Positions 1 to 10,694 of a stretch of DNA of 64,000 bases are shown piece by piece. The translations under genes and the position numbers were made by a program. Positions within the stretch are counted from its first letter, which is position 1; every line of letters begins with the position of its first letter. The stretch lies in NCBI GenBank assembly GCA_032718475.1, contig JAUCBJ010007107.1:1-64000 (forward strand), in the 5' to 3' direction. Source of the DNA: Nemertoderma westbladi (Eukaryota > Xenacoelomorpha > Nemertodermatida > Nemertodermatidae). The notes under the pieces are model-generated. The model saw only the letters and a program-made list of their open reading frames with translations. It was not told the origin of the DNA and did not search any database.

Positions 1-1204
1 ATACAGTCCCAATCCCAATAAACATTAACTTGGTCATTTTGGCGGCCAAAACGACCAAAATGGCCAAATATAAATTGCGGCATTCATGAAAGGAACTTCT
101 GAGGCAAGTTGGCTTGTCAATCACAGCCAGTGAATAGAGGCTGAGTGTAAGTAAAGCCCAGGATGTTGGCAGATAGAAAAAGGCTTCGATTTCCGGACAT
201 TCCCTCCCCCCCCCCCCCCCCCCCATCCCAGCCCCCCCCCCCGGACATTCCCTCCCCAACCCCCCACCCCCCCGGACAGTTCCGTTCCGTTCGAGTAGGA
301 CACTACTGTTTTATAGTTCCCACGTTTATTTTTCATTTTGTAAGGTAAACGGACCGCTTGTATCCAGACAAGTTGTACAGTATCCAATTTCCCTTTCTTA
401 CTGTAGCTCAGAAATTTATATTTTGCATCCCGATTTTACATTTTGTATCCACGTTTTATTTATGGATTTCATCAATTCAATTACACTGTATTGTTTGCTA
501 ATCTTTAAACAATTACAGTAATTAGATGACCTATATATTCCATCCCCCGAATGATATACTGTTTTGTTTACTAGAGTTATAATAATTATGTAACAGTTTT
601 AATTATGAGTATTATTATCTAATTGAGTTCTTCAAATAGAAGCAGATGGGGTTGACTATTATTGATGCAATCAAAATTTATACCTCTCCAGGGGAAATCG
701 ACATGCGTAGACCTGTATTCTGTGTTCAGCATTACATATTGATAAACTAATTACATTTCCTGGTTACTTGCAATATTTTAAATATGATTTTGTTGAATTA
801 TATAATATTATAGTAATTGTTATATTAATTTGGGAGAGAGGGGTGGAAACTGGACGATTATCCTTCCCCTATTCATTTCAATGGTAGCCAGCTTGTCTTT
901 CCCGCACTGGGGGTAGACCATTGCCATTGGTTAGCTGTATGCTATTGTAATACAAAGAGAGCGGCAGGATAAAGAGAAATGCCGACCTCACTAATAATGG
1001 GCTGGTTGTTTGTCCCACATGTCACTTTAAGGTAGGGGGTACAGTAGGTACTACAGTTTACATGTTCAAGGGCGCCAGTCCCTAGTCGCTAGCCCATAGT
1101 CTGTCATGGAGTTCCTGTAGTAGTTTCAGACGCTTTCACTCAGTATCCTAGTGTCCAGGAAGTTGGGAGTTGAGTGTGGGTGGGTGGATTGGTGGCCCCC
1201 ACGC

Positions 1205-1645
1205 AACACCGCAGTGTCGGGTGACTACAAAACAAAGACCAACGACCCAAATAATAAAGACCTGTACAAATACAAAACACATGTGTTAACTTTCGTTTAT
1301 TGTTTTGGTTTCCCAACACGCCTCTGTACTGTAACCTGCTTCTTTACTAACCTGCTCCTTTAAATGGCAATGTGACCTCACGCTCTCTGGCAATGGGACC
1401 TAAAGCTCTTTGGAACCTAACGCTCTTTGGGACGTAACGCGACTTTACCTCTTTGTTTTGTACAGGTCACAATGAGCGTTATGTACCATTGCTATTTAAA
1501 GGAGCAGGTTAGTAAAGGAGCAAGTTACAGAGGCGTGACGGGGGATTCAAAACAATTAACGAAAGTTAACACATGTAACAAGATTATGCAGGTCTTTATA
1601 ATTGGGTCTTTGTTTTGTAGTCACCCCGCAGTGTCCGCGAATTAT
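1205..1645. repeat. Nested foldback (large inverted repeat)
   Basis: Left arm 1205-1385 and right arm about 1468-1645 are reverse complements. Shared blocks include GGTGACTACAAAACAAAGAC, the stretch around CACATGTGTTAAC, and CCTGCTCCTTTAAATGG. Parts of the arms also match 41600-41660, so this is a dispersed family. It probably is a MITE that landed inside the larger TIR element. No coding capacity is visible. Confidence 0.6.
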
Positions 1646-1785
1646 ACATTGTAAAAAAATATTAAAAAAAAATGTTATTATAAAAAAAAATATTATTGAA
1701 ATTAATTTCCGAAATTAACATCCCGAAATTAATTTATGGACGTCCATTAATTAGTTATTTCATTACGATTCTGATTGGTTGATAG

Positions 1786-1936
1786 ATTAATTTCGGGACG
1801 TCCATAAATTAATTTCGGGACGTCCATAAGTTAATTTCGGGACGTCCATAAGTTAATTTCGGGACGTCCATATAGTTAATTTCGGGACGTCCATAAATTA
1901 ATTTCGGGACGTCCATAAATTAATTTCAGGACGTTC
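1786..1936. repeat. 22-bp tandem array (TTAATTTCGGGACGTCCATA)
   Basis: About seven head-to-tail copies of TTAATTTCGGGACGTCCATA with 1-3-bp spacers. Inverted copies of the same words lie just upstream at 1707-1752, so the array and its left flank can fold back. It looks like a subterminal repeat of the enclosing element. Confidence 0.8.
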
Positions 1937-2280
1937 AGATTATTATACATACTCCTCCTTTAACGAAGCCCCATTTAACTCCTTTTATAAGACTGTGTAC
2001 TCTATCAATGCCTCAGTGGGCGGACTCCAGTACTGCAAGGCTCAGCGCCGGGTAAGTTAACAATCTGTCAATAATAAAAATGAAAGCGAGCCGACATTTA
2101 GTCAGATCCACCAAATGGATGGCCAAGGAGACAGACTGTCTGGATTGAGCTGATTCGAGTTAAATCGCTTCGCCAAAACGACCAAGTAGCCCATAGGAAT
2201 ACACTACATTTTTTTGGTGATTTTGGTCATTTTGGCCGCCAAAACGACCAAGTTAATGTTTATTGGGATTGGGACTGTAT

Positions 2281-2795
2281 TATATTGTATTTGGAATATT
2301 GAAGTTGTATCTCTTTCTCAACGCTCGACATGTATTTAGTTTTGTTTTACAACCGTCAGTGTTGTTTCTAACTTGGTTGTTTTCTCCTCGACCATATTTC
2401 ATATTTTACTGGTATCGCTGTATTATATCGAGTCTTAATAATAATAATAATATGCATGGATCTTCGCCCTTCCATCAGGATTGCCGATGTAAATATATTA
2501 ATGCCTGTTCCATATCAACCACCACGCTACTGTTTGCCAGAAGTGTCCGCTACTTGCCTTGCTGAGCTCGTGGCCTAAATAATTTATTCTGTAAATATTA
2601 TACGGTAAATAATAAATATCAGTTTAAAATTATATTCTAAACATTTTATGTATTAATTATATTTTAAAGTGTACTTGATTGTAAATTTTGTTGCAGTCAA
2701 GTTTAGTTGTTTTAAATAAATAAATTTACTCAGCTTGGAGTGTATGTATATATTAAAAAAAAAATAATAATATCATCATTATCTGTCATACTGTC
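2281..2795. other. AT-rich spacer, no gene seen
   Basis: AT-rich DNA with a short AAT microsatellite near 2440. Short open frames here have no recognisable content. Confidence 0.6.
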
Positions 2796-4993
2796 ATTGC
2801 GCCAATAAAAGATAAGTTATTTTCGGTAAAATAAACTTATCATTCGAGGTTAAGACCCCTAGATCCCTTCCTATAATAAATGTATAATAACAAACACCTC
2901 GAAAAATACAGCTTGCCAACACATTGTTACTATCAATAATAAAACATCAGGGGCTAATAAAATGGCAGCTGGCTTTGAAATTAATACTCCATATCTCAAG
3001 AACCTGTGGCCTAGTGGTTGTAGTCTCGGCTTCTACCTCGAGGTCCCAGGTTCGAATCCGACACCACGCTGATGAGACCCAGTAAGGTCGAAACGCGTAC
3101 GTGGTTTGGAGAGATATGAGATATTAATTTCAAGAAAAATTACGCGATTCCTAAATTTGTACACTACCCGGTTTAAAAGTACGCATGTGATGGGATTAGT
3201 CCTACAATTGCGCCAATAAAAGATAAGTTATTTTCGGTAAAATAAACTTATCATTCGAGGTTAAGACCCCTAGATCCCTTCCTATAATAAATGTATAATA
3301 ACAAACACCTCGAAAAATACAGCTTGCCAACACATTGTTACTATCAATAATAAAACATCAGGGGCTAATAAAATGGCAGCTGGCTTTGAAATTAATACTC
3401 CATATCTCAAGAACCTGTGGCCTAGTGGTTGTAGTCTCGGCTTCTACCTCGAGGTCCCAGGTTCGAATCCGACACCACGCTGATGAGACCCAGTAAGGTC
3501 GAAACGCGTACGTGGTTTGGAGAGATATGAGATATTAATTTCAAGAAAAATTACGCGATTCCTAAATTTGTACACTACCCGGTTTAAAAGTACGCATGTG
3601 ATGGGATTAGTCCTACAATTGCGCCAATAAAAGATAAGTTATTTTCGGTAAAATAAACTTATCATTCGAGGTTAAGACCCCTAGATCCCTTCCTATAATA
3701 AATGTATAATAACAAACACCTCGAAAAATACAGCTTGCCAACACATTGTTACTATCAATAATAAAAAATCAGGGGCTAATAAAATGGCAGCTGGCTTTGA
3801 AATTAATACTCCATATCTCAAGAACCTGTGGCCTAGTGGTTGTAGTCTCGGCTTCTACCTCGAGGTCCCAGGTTCGAATCCGACACCACGCTGATGAGAC
3901 CCAGTAAGGTCGAAACGCGTACGTGGTTTGGAGAGATATGAGATATTAATTTCAAGAAAAATTACGCGATTCCTAAATTTGTACACTACCCGGTTAAAAA
4001 GTACGCATGTGATGGGATTAGTCCTACAATTGCGCCAATAAAAGATAAGTTATTTTCGGTAAAATAAACTTATCATTCGAGGTTAAGACCCCTAGATCCC
4101 TTCCTATAATAAATGTATAATAACAAACACCTCGAAAAATACAGCTTGCCAACACATTGTTACTATCAATAATAAAACATCAGGGGCTAATAAAATGGCA
4201 GCTGGCTTTGAAATTAATACTCCATATCTCAAGAACCTGTGGCCTAGTGGTTGTAGTCTCGGCTTCTACCTCGAGGTCCCAGGTTCGAATCCGACACCAC
4301 GCTGATGAGACCCAGTAAGGTCGAAACGCGTACGTGGTTTGGAGAGATATGAGATATTAATTTCAAGAAAAATTACGCGATTCCTAAATTTGTACACTAC
4401 CCGGTTTAAAAGTACGCATGTGATGGGATTAGTCCTACAATTGCGCCAATAAAAGATAAGTTATTTTCGGTAAAATAAACTTATCATTCGAGGTTAAGAC
4501 CCCTAGATCCCTTCCTATAATAAATGTATAATAACAAACACCTCGAAAAATACAGCTTGCCAACACATTGTTACTATCAATAATAAAACATCAGGGGCTA
4601 ATAAAATGGCAGCTGGCTTTGAAATTAATACTCCATATCTCAAGAACCTGTGGCCTAGTGGTTGTAGTCTCGGCTTCTACCTCGAGGTCCCAGGTTCGAA
4701 TCCGACACCACGCTGATGAGACCCAGTAAGGTCGAAACGCGTACGTGGTTTGGAGAGATATGAGATATTAATTTCAAGAAAAATTACGCGATTCCTAAAT
4801 TTGTACACTACCCGGTTTAAAAGTACGCATGTGATGGGATTAGTCCTACAATTGCGCCAATAAAAGATAAGTTATTTTCGGTAAAATAAACTTATCATTC
4901 GAGGTTAAGACCCCTAGATCCCTTCCTATAATAAATGTATAATAACAAACACCTCGAAAAATACAGCTTGCCAACACATTGTTACTATCAATA
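2796..4993 (+). repeat. 411-bp tandem repeat, 5.3 copies, with a tRNA-like promoter in each full unit
   Basis: Units start at 2796, 3207, 3618, 4029, 4440 and 4851, exactly 411 bp apart. The sixth is cut off near 4993. The copies differ by only occasional bases. Each full unit holds a tRNA-like segment with A-box and B-box sequences, a short hairpin (GATAAGTT...AACTTATC), and a tail that repeats the unit start. A diverged, rearranged relative lies at 44513-44690. The structure suggests that a tRNA-derived SINE-like sequence was amplified as a satellite. Confidence 0.92.
3005..3067 (+). promoter_or_regulatory. tRNA-like internal pol III promoter (first of five)
   Basis: The A-box TGGCCTAGTGG (3007-3017) and the perfect B-box GGTTCGAATCC (3049-3059) have tRNA spacing. 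The flanks GTGG and CCAC could pair as a short acceptor stem, but a full cloverleaf is not convincing, so this is tRNA-derived rather than a functional tRNA gene. It repeats every 411 bp near 3416, 3827, 4238 and 4649. Confidence 0.7.
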
Positions 4994-6350
4994 CTGTCAT
5001 ATAGGCCTACCGCATAAATCCTGTAACAGTCTGACAGTGCACAGTGTAGGCCTATGGTTTACAGGCTGACAGGTCAGCTCAGCAGGTGTCTGGTGTATGT
5101 ACATGAAGTGCGGTACAGAAAGTAGTTTATGTAGTCAGTAGTACAGTAGTTACTATAATAATAATAATAATAATGCACTCTTTTATTAGGCTAATCATTA
5201 AACATATAAAAATTAATTAAAAGGGAGAACATCACCCAGGTTAGGTTACATGAACACTTACGGGCAACAATTGCACTTACAGACTTACAAATAGGCCTAT
5301 CGTTAAATTAAAAGACTAAAATACATGTTTCTTATATATTGTAAAAATTACTAATCCAAAAATCTACCAAAACTACAATAGGCCCCCTACGCCCTACCCC
5401 TAAGGTAAAAGATCTACTTTTTTTTAACAAGTTCTTAAAAACATTAATATTGCAGTATTGACTGCCATAAACTACGTCTGACTGTCTGACGGTAAATCGT
5501 CATATCGTCTGATCGTTCCATACACTTACTACACCGTCCTGTACACGCGGTTTGAATAGGAATACTTAGTTATCTCTAATCTAGTAAAACGTTTAAAAAG
5601 TTTATAAGAATGTCCTCTATTGCACCGCACCGTATTTCAGTATTTGCAAAATTAAAAAAATTTTTTTGCGGTAGATCAAAAAGTTGATGTAGAATGTTGT
5701 AAGTCATTGCAGCATTGTAAGATCAAAAATATGTCTTCGTACTTCTAAAGGCTGTACGGTAGTTCTAAGATTCTCAGCTCAATTAAATCAATTGTACCAA
5801 AGTGAATGCAGGAATGGGAGAGCTAACTGGAGTACAGTATTCTAGAATACTGGAATAGGTCACACGGGACTTATAGCTGTATAGGCAGTACCGGTAAGAA
5901 TTGCGTTTAAATTCAGAAATTACCAGTACAGCAGTATGAAAACATCTGAATATCATATTAACTATTTATATACGCCTTCTTCACCTGCTCCCTAAAGTAC
6001 TGAAGTATAAGTTAAACTTTAAATCACTACTTATAGTTATACCCAGATCCCTACAAGATGTATCATATCTCAATTTTGAACCACATACTGACATGACATA
6101 GATGGTATTCATTACTGTAATTACAATCTATTCTACGCTACCTGTACTGATATGAAGCACAGAGGTACCGGTACGCTGTCGTTAGTACTGTAGTACCGGT
6201 ACGCTACAGAACTAACTGCTGTACCGGTCAGCCGGTACTTTATTCAGTATTAACCCGTTAAACTGTTAAACGCTACCGTATTAAATACGATTAATCCTAA
6301 ACACAATAATTCCGATACTGATACTAACTCATAAACTGACTATTTTAATA
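4994..6350. other. Upstream region of WAPL; AT-rich, no gene
   Basis: Contains an ATA microsatellite (about 5155-5175) and, closer to the gene, several ACCGGTAC palindromes (6165-6240), which continue into the first WAPL codons (6371-6385). No TATA box or recognisable promoter element could be fixed. The 5' UTR and any upstream noncoding exon cannot be placed. Confidence 0.5.
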
Positions 6351-9300
6351 ATGCCAAAGTCGTATACTAGCAGTACCGGTACTAGTCAAGGAAAACTGGT
6401 ACGAAATTCCGCTGCTTCCAAACTCTTCGATGAAGCCGTGGGATTTGATTGGATAACACCGAAGGATTCGACGAGGAGAGAGACTCGCGCGTCGTCCAAG
6501 TCGCCGGAGAAATCCAGCCAATCATCGACGTCTTCCTCGGTGTTTGATTCTCCGGAAAAACAACCGAATGTATTGCCTACTGGCAAAGGGAAGACGGCGC
6601 CGACCGCTCCTCGGAACAAACGCAAACTATCCGCTGTCAGTCCAATTAAATCGCCCTCAAAGAGGGCGAAAAATTGCGGAAACGACAACGCTAAACAGTC
6701 GCGTCTCCAACCCGAAACGGCGGACGCCAACGAATCCGAATCAGAGATCAAATCATCATCGAAACTTTTCGATGAGATTTTACCGACGACTCGAAAATCG
6801 AGTGGGAAGAATAAAACTCCGACGAAAATAGATTTAAAAGCAAAAAGAAGAAAACGCACTTATTCATCCACGCTGTTGGAGAATTCAACTTCAGAGACTG
6901 GCGCTCTCAGCGTTACCGTTTCTAGAACTTCCGGAACTTGTTTTGGTTTCGAGGACGATATCACTAGGCCTACACCCGGTAAACCGAGGAAGAAAGTCGA
7001 CGAACACAACTACGGAGCCGAGGTTTATGTGTCGAAACAGAAAGCGGAAGATCATCTGTATCTGCACGCGGTGTACGAAGATGGGGAGCGGAAACGGGAT
7101 CATTCGTACGCGACGCACTCGGATACCAAACCCAAGTACTACTGGCGGGAGAAGGGGAAGCCGCACAGCGACCACACGTACGAGTGCGAGGACGGAGTCC
7201 CGATAAACCATAACGTCGCCCTGATGGAGTCCAACAAACAGTTAACCGATAAACGACCCCAACAAACAGACAAACATCCCCAACAAACGGACAAGCGGCC
7301 CCAACAAACAGAAAAAATGCCTCAACAAGCGGACAGACGGCATAAACAAACGGACAAACGTTCTAAATTAGTAAGAGACGAAAAGTTTAAATCAATAAAC
7401 GACAACGGGAATAAATCTTTATCGGAAGAGTTTAACGATTCGAGCGATTATATTGAGGAATCTCTCGATCTCCCCGAGACCACCTCGGTCGGTGTTTACG
7501 ATTATAGCGACGAATTCACCCCGACTAAAGATTCCACCGACATCAAGGAACAGCCCAAAACCGGTGGGGAGGCGAAACGACGGATTCTGTGTAGCCCGCG
7601 GAAGAAGGTCGTCTACAACGCCAAATCGTGGCTCTCGGTGGACGGCGACTCCCCGGAGGAACCGAGGACCCCGGCTCAACGCCGACTCGTCGCGGTTCCC
7701 CCGAGGACTCCGGTTCAACCCCGTCTCGACGCTGTACCCCCCACCCCCGTTATATCCAACACGACTCACGAACTCCGCGAACTGGGCGAGTCCCAGAAAC
7801 TCAAAGAGGACCTCAGCTACCTGTTGGAAGGCTTGCAGCCGAGACACGCGCTCGCCACGCGGGTGCTCAGCGCGGTGAGCTTCGCGACTCGGTGCTGCGA
7901 CCGCCGCTTCCGTCTGCACCTCCGGGCCCGCGGGTGTCTCCCCCGGGTTATCGTGGCGCTGCGGGACTCCCCCCGCTACCAGTGTATGTCTCTGTGCGCG
8001 GCCGCCGTCCTCTTTCTGCTCGTCCAGGAGGGCAGCGTTGACCCGGAAGTGGACGTGCGAACCCTCGCCTTGCTGCTGCAACTCGCGCGGGTGCGACAGC
8101 GGTGGACCGGCCTGGAGGACGCCGGATCCACCCAGTCCGGTAAGGCCCACATGCGGATGGGTCAGCTGTTTAAGGGTCTCCTCCTCGGGGATGGACTCAT
8201 GTTGCTAGGGAACCCCAGCGTGGAGTCTGCCAGCGTCCGCGTGGGGGATCTAGCGATGGAGGCGGCGCTCACCATGGGGCTACTCAGCGGCTCAGAGTGG
8301 TTCAAAGAGCGACTCAGAACGTTCGGGGGGATCCCCCTTCTAGTCGACTACGTCCAGCAGTGGACCGACGTGGTCCTCGACGCTGATTGGTCCGACAGCC
8401 GCGGCGACCTCGATCGGGCGCTACTGTGCTGCACCAAGGGTCTATGCGTGGTCGTCACTGTGACCGAGGGGAACCTCGCCAATATTACCGCCCTGTTGGA
8501 GTACGGCGAGCTGATTGGTCGCTTGGCCCAGCTGGCGGGTCGCTGTCACACCGCGTTGCTAGACGACAACCAATCAAAGGGCGATAAAACCTTAGATTCT
8601 AATGAATCGCCGCAGATTAATAAAGCGTTCGGTGACTCAACGACCCAAAGTAAAGTCTTCAGTTGTCTCCAAGCAGTTCTTAAGACTTTGGTTCATTTAT
8701 CCTACGACGACAACGAGTTAGGGACTCACAGCACTCTGGTTGGTCAGCAAGCCGACCTGATTGGTATGCTGATAGACTGCGTCCTCCGTCTCCCTACAAG
8801 CATTCCTTGGGTTGAACGTCACGACGTTATGGTCCTCGGGTTGGTCCTACTGATCAACCTCGTCATCCACAGCCCCGCCAACCGCACCCAGGTCCTCCAA
8901 CCGGAAGAGACGCAACCCGGTTGTGACGTCATCGTCTCCTTGACGACCCTGTACGAGCGGTACACGGGTTTGGCGGCGGAGGCGGAATCCGAGACGATTT
9001 CTGCGATTCGGAGCACCAAGGAGCGGATGTTGCTGAAGTCGCAACGCACCGCGGACAACCGGGTTACCGAGAGCATTAAGGCGGCGTTACGGAGCGCGCA
9101 GAAGACCGCGGACTCGCATCTCGAGAACTCCATGGTAGCCGCTTACACCGCGCTCCTATTGGGTTGTCTAGTTCAGAACGACTCAGACTATATAGACCTG
9201 TTGAAGTCCAGTCTCCCGGGTAACAGTCTCTCCGGGATGGTGGAACGCTTACAATGGTACGTGGAATACTTCGAGTCGACTTTTAAGGACGATTACGATG

Positions 9301-9353
9301 TTATCGCTAATGTAGGTAAGGTTATTCGAACTTTACAACATTATATTCAATGA
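6351..9353 (+). CDS. WAPL: Wings apart-like protein homolog (WAPL), cohesin release factor
   Basis: A 1,000-residue protein in one uninterrupted frame. In known animals WAPL binds cohesin with PDS5 and opens the ring to release chromosomes in prophase and interphase. The N-terminal half (to about residue 460) is disordered, Ser/Lys-rich and probably nuclear. It carries one FGF motif (F198-G-F200), the type of short motif that contacts PDS5/cohesin; vertebrate WAPL has several. A Lys/Gln-rich heptad-like repeat (DKxPQQT, about six copies) spans residues 298-340. From about residue 480 to the end comes the helical WAPL domain, beginning with an ELRELGESQKLKEDLSYLLE-like segment typical of the family. 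Length is slightly below the roughly 1,200 residues of vertebrate WAPL. The start is the first ATG of the frame; the frame stays open upstream without an obvious alternative. The absence of introns is unusual. A poly(A) signal lies 47 bp after the stop. Confidence 0.93.
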   Translation: MPKSYTSSTGTSQGKLVRNSAASKLFDEAVGFDWITPKDSTRRETRASSKSPEKSSQSSTSSSVFDSPEKQPNVLPTGKGKTAPTAPRNKRKLSAVSPIKSPSKRAKNCGNDNAKQSRLQPETADANESESEIKSSSKLFDEILPTTRKSSGKNKTPTKIDLKAKRRKRTYSSTLLENSTSETGALSVTVSRTSGTCFGFEDDITRPTPGKPRKKVDEHNYGAEVYVSKQKAEDHLYLHAVYEDGERKRDHSYATHSDTKPKYYWREKGKPHSDHTYECEDGVPINHNVALMESNKQLTDKRPQQTDKHPQQTDKRPQQTEKMPQQADRRHKQTDKRSKLVRDEKFKSINDNGNKSLSEEFNDSSDYIEESLDLPETTSVGVYDYSDEFTPTKDSTDIKEQPKTGGEAKRRILCSPRKKVVYNAKSWLSVDGDSPEEPRTPAQRRLVAVPPRTPVQPRLDAVPPTPVISNTTHELRELGESQKLKEDLSYLLEGLQPRHALATRVLSAVSFATRCCDRRFRLHLRARGCLPRVIVALRDSPRYQCMSLCAAAVLFLLVQEGSVDPEVDVRTLALLLQLARVRQRWTGLEDAGSTQSGKAHMRMGQLFKGLLLGDGLMLLGNPSVESASVRVGDLAMEAALTMGLLSGSEWFKERLRTFGGIPLLVDYVQQWTDVVLDADWSDSRGDLDRALLCCTKGLCVVVTVTEGNLANITALLEYGELIGRLAQLAGRCHTALLDDNQSKGDKTLDSNESPQINKAFGDSTTQSKVFSCLQAVLKTLVHLSYDDNELGTHSTLVGQQADLIGMLIDCVLRLPTSIPWVERHDVMVLGLVLLINLVIHSPANRTQVLQPEETQPGCDVIVSLTTLYERYTGLAAEAESETISAIRSTKERMLLKSQRTADNRVTESIKAALRSAQKTADSHLENSMVAAYTALLLGCLVQNDSDYIDLLKSSLPGNSLSGMVERLQWYVEYFESTFKDDYDVIANVGKVIRTLQHYIQ

Positions 9354-9399
9354 TAAAGTTGAACCGATTTAATGTGAATTCTTAAAGTTTTACCTTTGA

Positions 9400-9405
9400 A
9401 ATAAA
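9400..9405 (+). terminator. AATAAA polyadenylation signal of WAPL
   Basis: A canonical AATAAA sits 46 bp after the TGA stop of WAPL. No templated poly(A) tract follows it, which argues against WAPL being a recent processed retrocopy. Confidence 0.7.
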
Positions 9406-10690
9406 AGTTCCAATTCTACAAGAAAAGTCATAGCGGTACATTTACATAATATAATCACCATTCAGGGAATTTTGTATTTTGAAATTTCAGTTTATATTTC
9501 GGAAACTTTATAAATTATAGGCGATTTTTATACGATTAACTATTTTCGCTTTACGATTAATTTACCTTAAACACAATATAAATGGAATAAGACCAAGTTA
9601 GTTATAAAATTTGTTCCGATTTTGTCAGGAACTAATTTCCTAATTAATTAATTAATTAATTAAGATTCCTAATTAAATATTAACTATTTATTTTCTCATT
9701 TTGTTTAATTAACTAATTTTTTTCTCTGATTAATCTGACTCTCTATGCCTATAATATATTGTTTGCAATGATTTACCTTTTTCTTCGAATAGTGATTTTA
9801 AGTTACATTGATTTGCAGAAATAAATCCACGAATGTTTGGGGTTTACCATCGTGCTAATTTATAATACAACTTATACAACAATTGTATTCACTCTACTTT
9901 ACTTTATCTTGTACTAACTAGCCATCTTGGTATTTATTTTTATTCACAATTAGTGTATAACTGATATTTTTACTATTAAATTCGTTTTAGTTGGTTTAAT
10001 TGCTGTTTTTTTTTTAATAATGGACGTTTGTTGGAAATACTAAAACTGTATAGATCTGCTTTCCACGTGCTGAGTTACGGTAGTATGTGAATCTCTGTCT
10101 GAGTGTCTGTTCGCTATTACGTTAGTTTAAATAAACTCACCTACGTCTAAGGAACTATGGTGCTTATTATTACTACGTATTCTCCTAAGTTGGGATTGAA
10201 TATTGTTATTCCTATTTGAACATAACGAATTATAAGTTTTAATCAATGCGATTTGACCGTTTTTATCTAATATTTTATATTTGTTAATTAGTCCGGCCAT
10301 TCTAGAATTCTCTGACTGTTTCAAGTTGTTTTGTTATTTTGTATAATTTTATTTATGAAGTTTCGTTAAATCTTTTAACGAATGTTATCTCTTTAAGTTT
10401 ATTGCGTTAATTCATTTCTCAACCTGTACAGCTCCATCTGAACATTTGTAGGTACAATAATCCATGCGCGAGCCCACCAACCTTTAAAACACACTTAGTT
10501 CTGTTGTTAGTTGTGATTATATTGTATTATTGGTTGTTGTTGTTGTCTATTTTGTATTATAATTTTATGTACATTAAACTGTTTCCGCATAAATGTAAAA
10601 ATTCTGGGTTCCACATTTTGTCGTCTTAGTATTCTTATAGAGGGGATTAAAGCCTCCCACGCCAATTTACTTTAATATGATTCACCTTCC
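9406..10690. other. AT-rich spacer, (TTAA)n near 9640-9665
   Basis: Low-complexity AT-rich DNA with a short AATT tandem run. No gene is supported except the weak exon candidate at 10141-10324. Confidence 0.5.
10141..10324 (-). CDS. Possible first coding exon of an unrecognised gene
   Basis: On the minus strand an ATG at 10324 opens a frame rich in Asn, Lys, Arg and Ser. It runs to a good 5' splice-site match (TAG then GTGAGT, 10140-10135). The encoded piece of about 61 residues has no domain I recognise. The case rests only on an open frame ending at a donor-like site; chance is a real alternative. Confidence 0.15.
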
Positions 10691-10694
10691 AATT

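Larger units (their letters stand above)
4..2277. mobile_element. TA-flanked DNA element with about 60-bp terminal inverted repeats
   Basis: The first 60 bases of the window reappear in reverse complement at 2221-2280 with only a few mismatches. The ends read CAGTCCC...GGGACTG and are flanked by TA on both sides (2-3 and 2278-2279). TA duplication and CAGT ends fit the Tc1/mariner-pogo style of DNA transposon, but no transposase is visible, so this is a non-autonomous element of 2,274 bp. It contains C homopolymers (206-275), a nested foldback (1205-1645) and a 22-bp tandem array (1786-1936). The palindromic ends are seen; the superfamily is inferred. Confidence 0.75.

Noticed and set aside
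2796-4993. CRISPR-like array
   Set aside because: The repeats are direct 411-bp tandem units without spacers, in a eukaryotic context.
6386-8150. Long minus-strand ORFs opposite WAPL
   Set aside because: The plus frame matches a known protein family; the opposite frames are by-products of its GC-rich codons.
9406-10690. Poly(A) tail or TSD marking WAPL as a processed retrocopy
   Set aside because: No A run after the AATAAA and no matching direct repeats flanking the gene.
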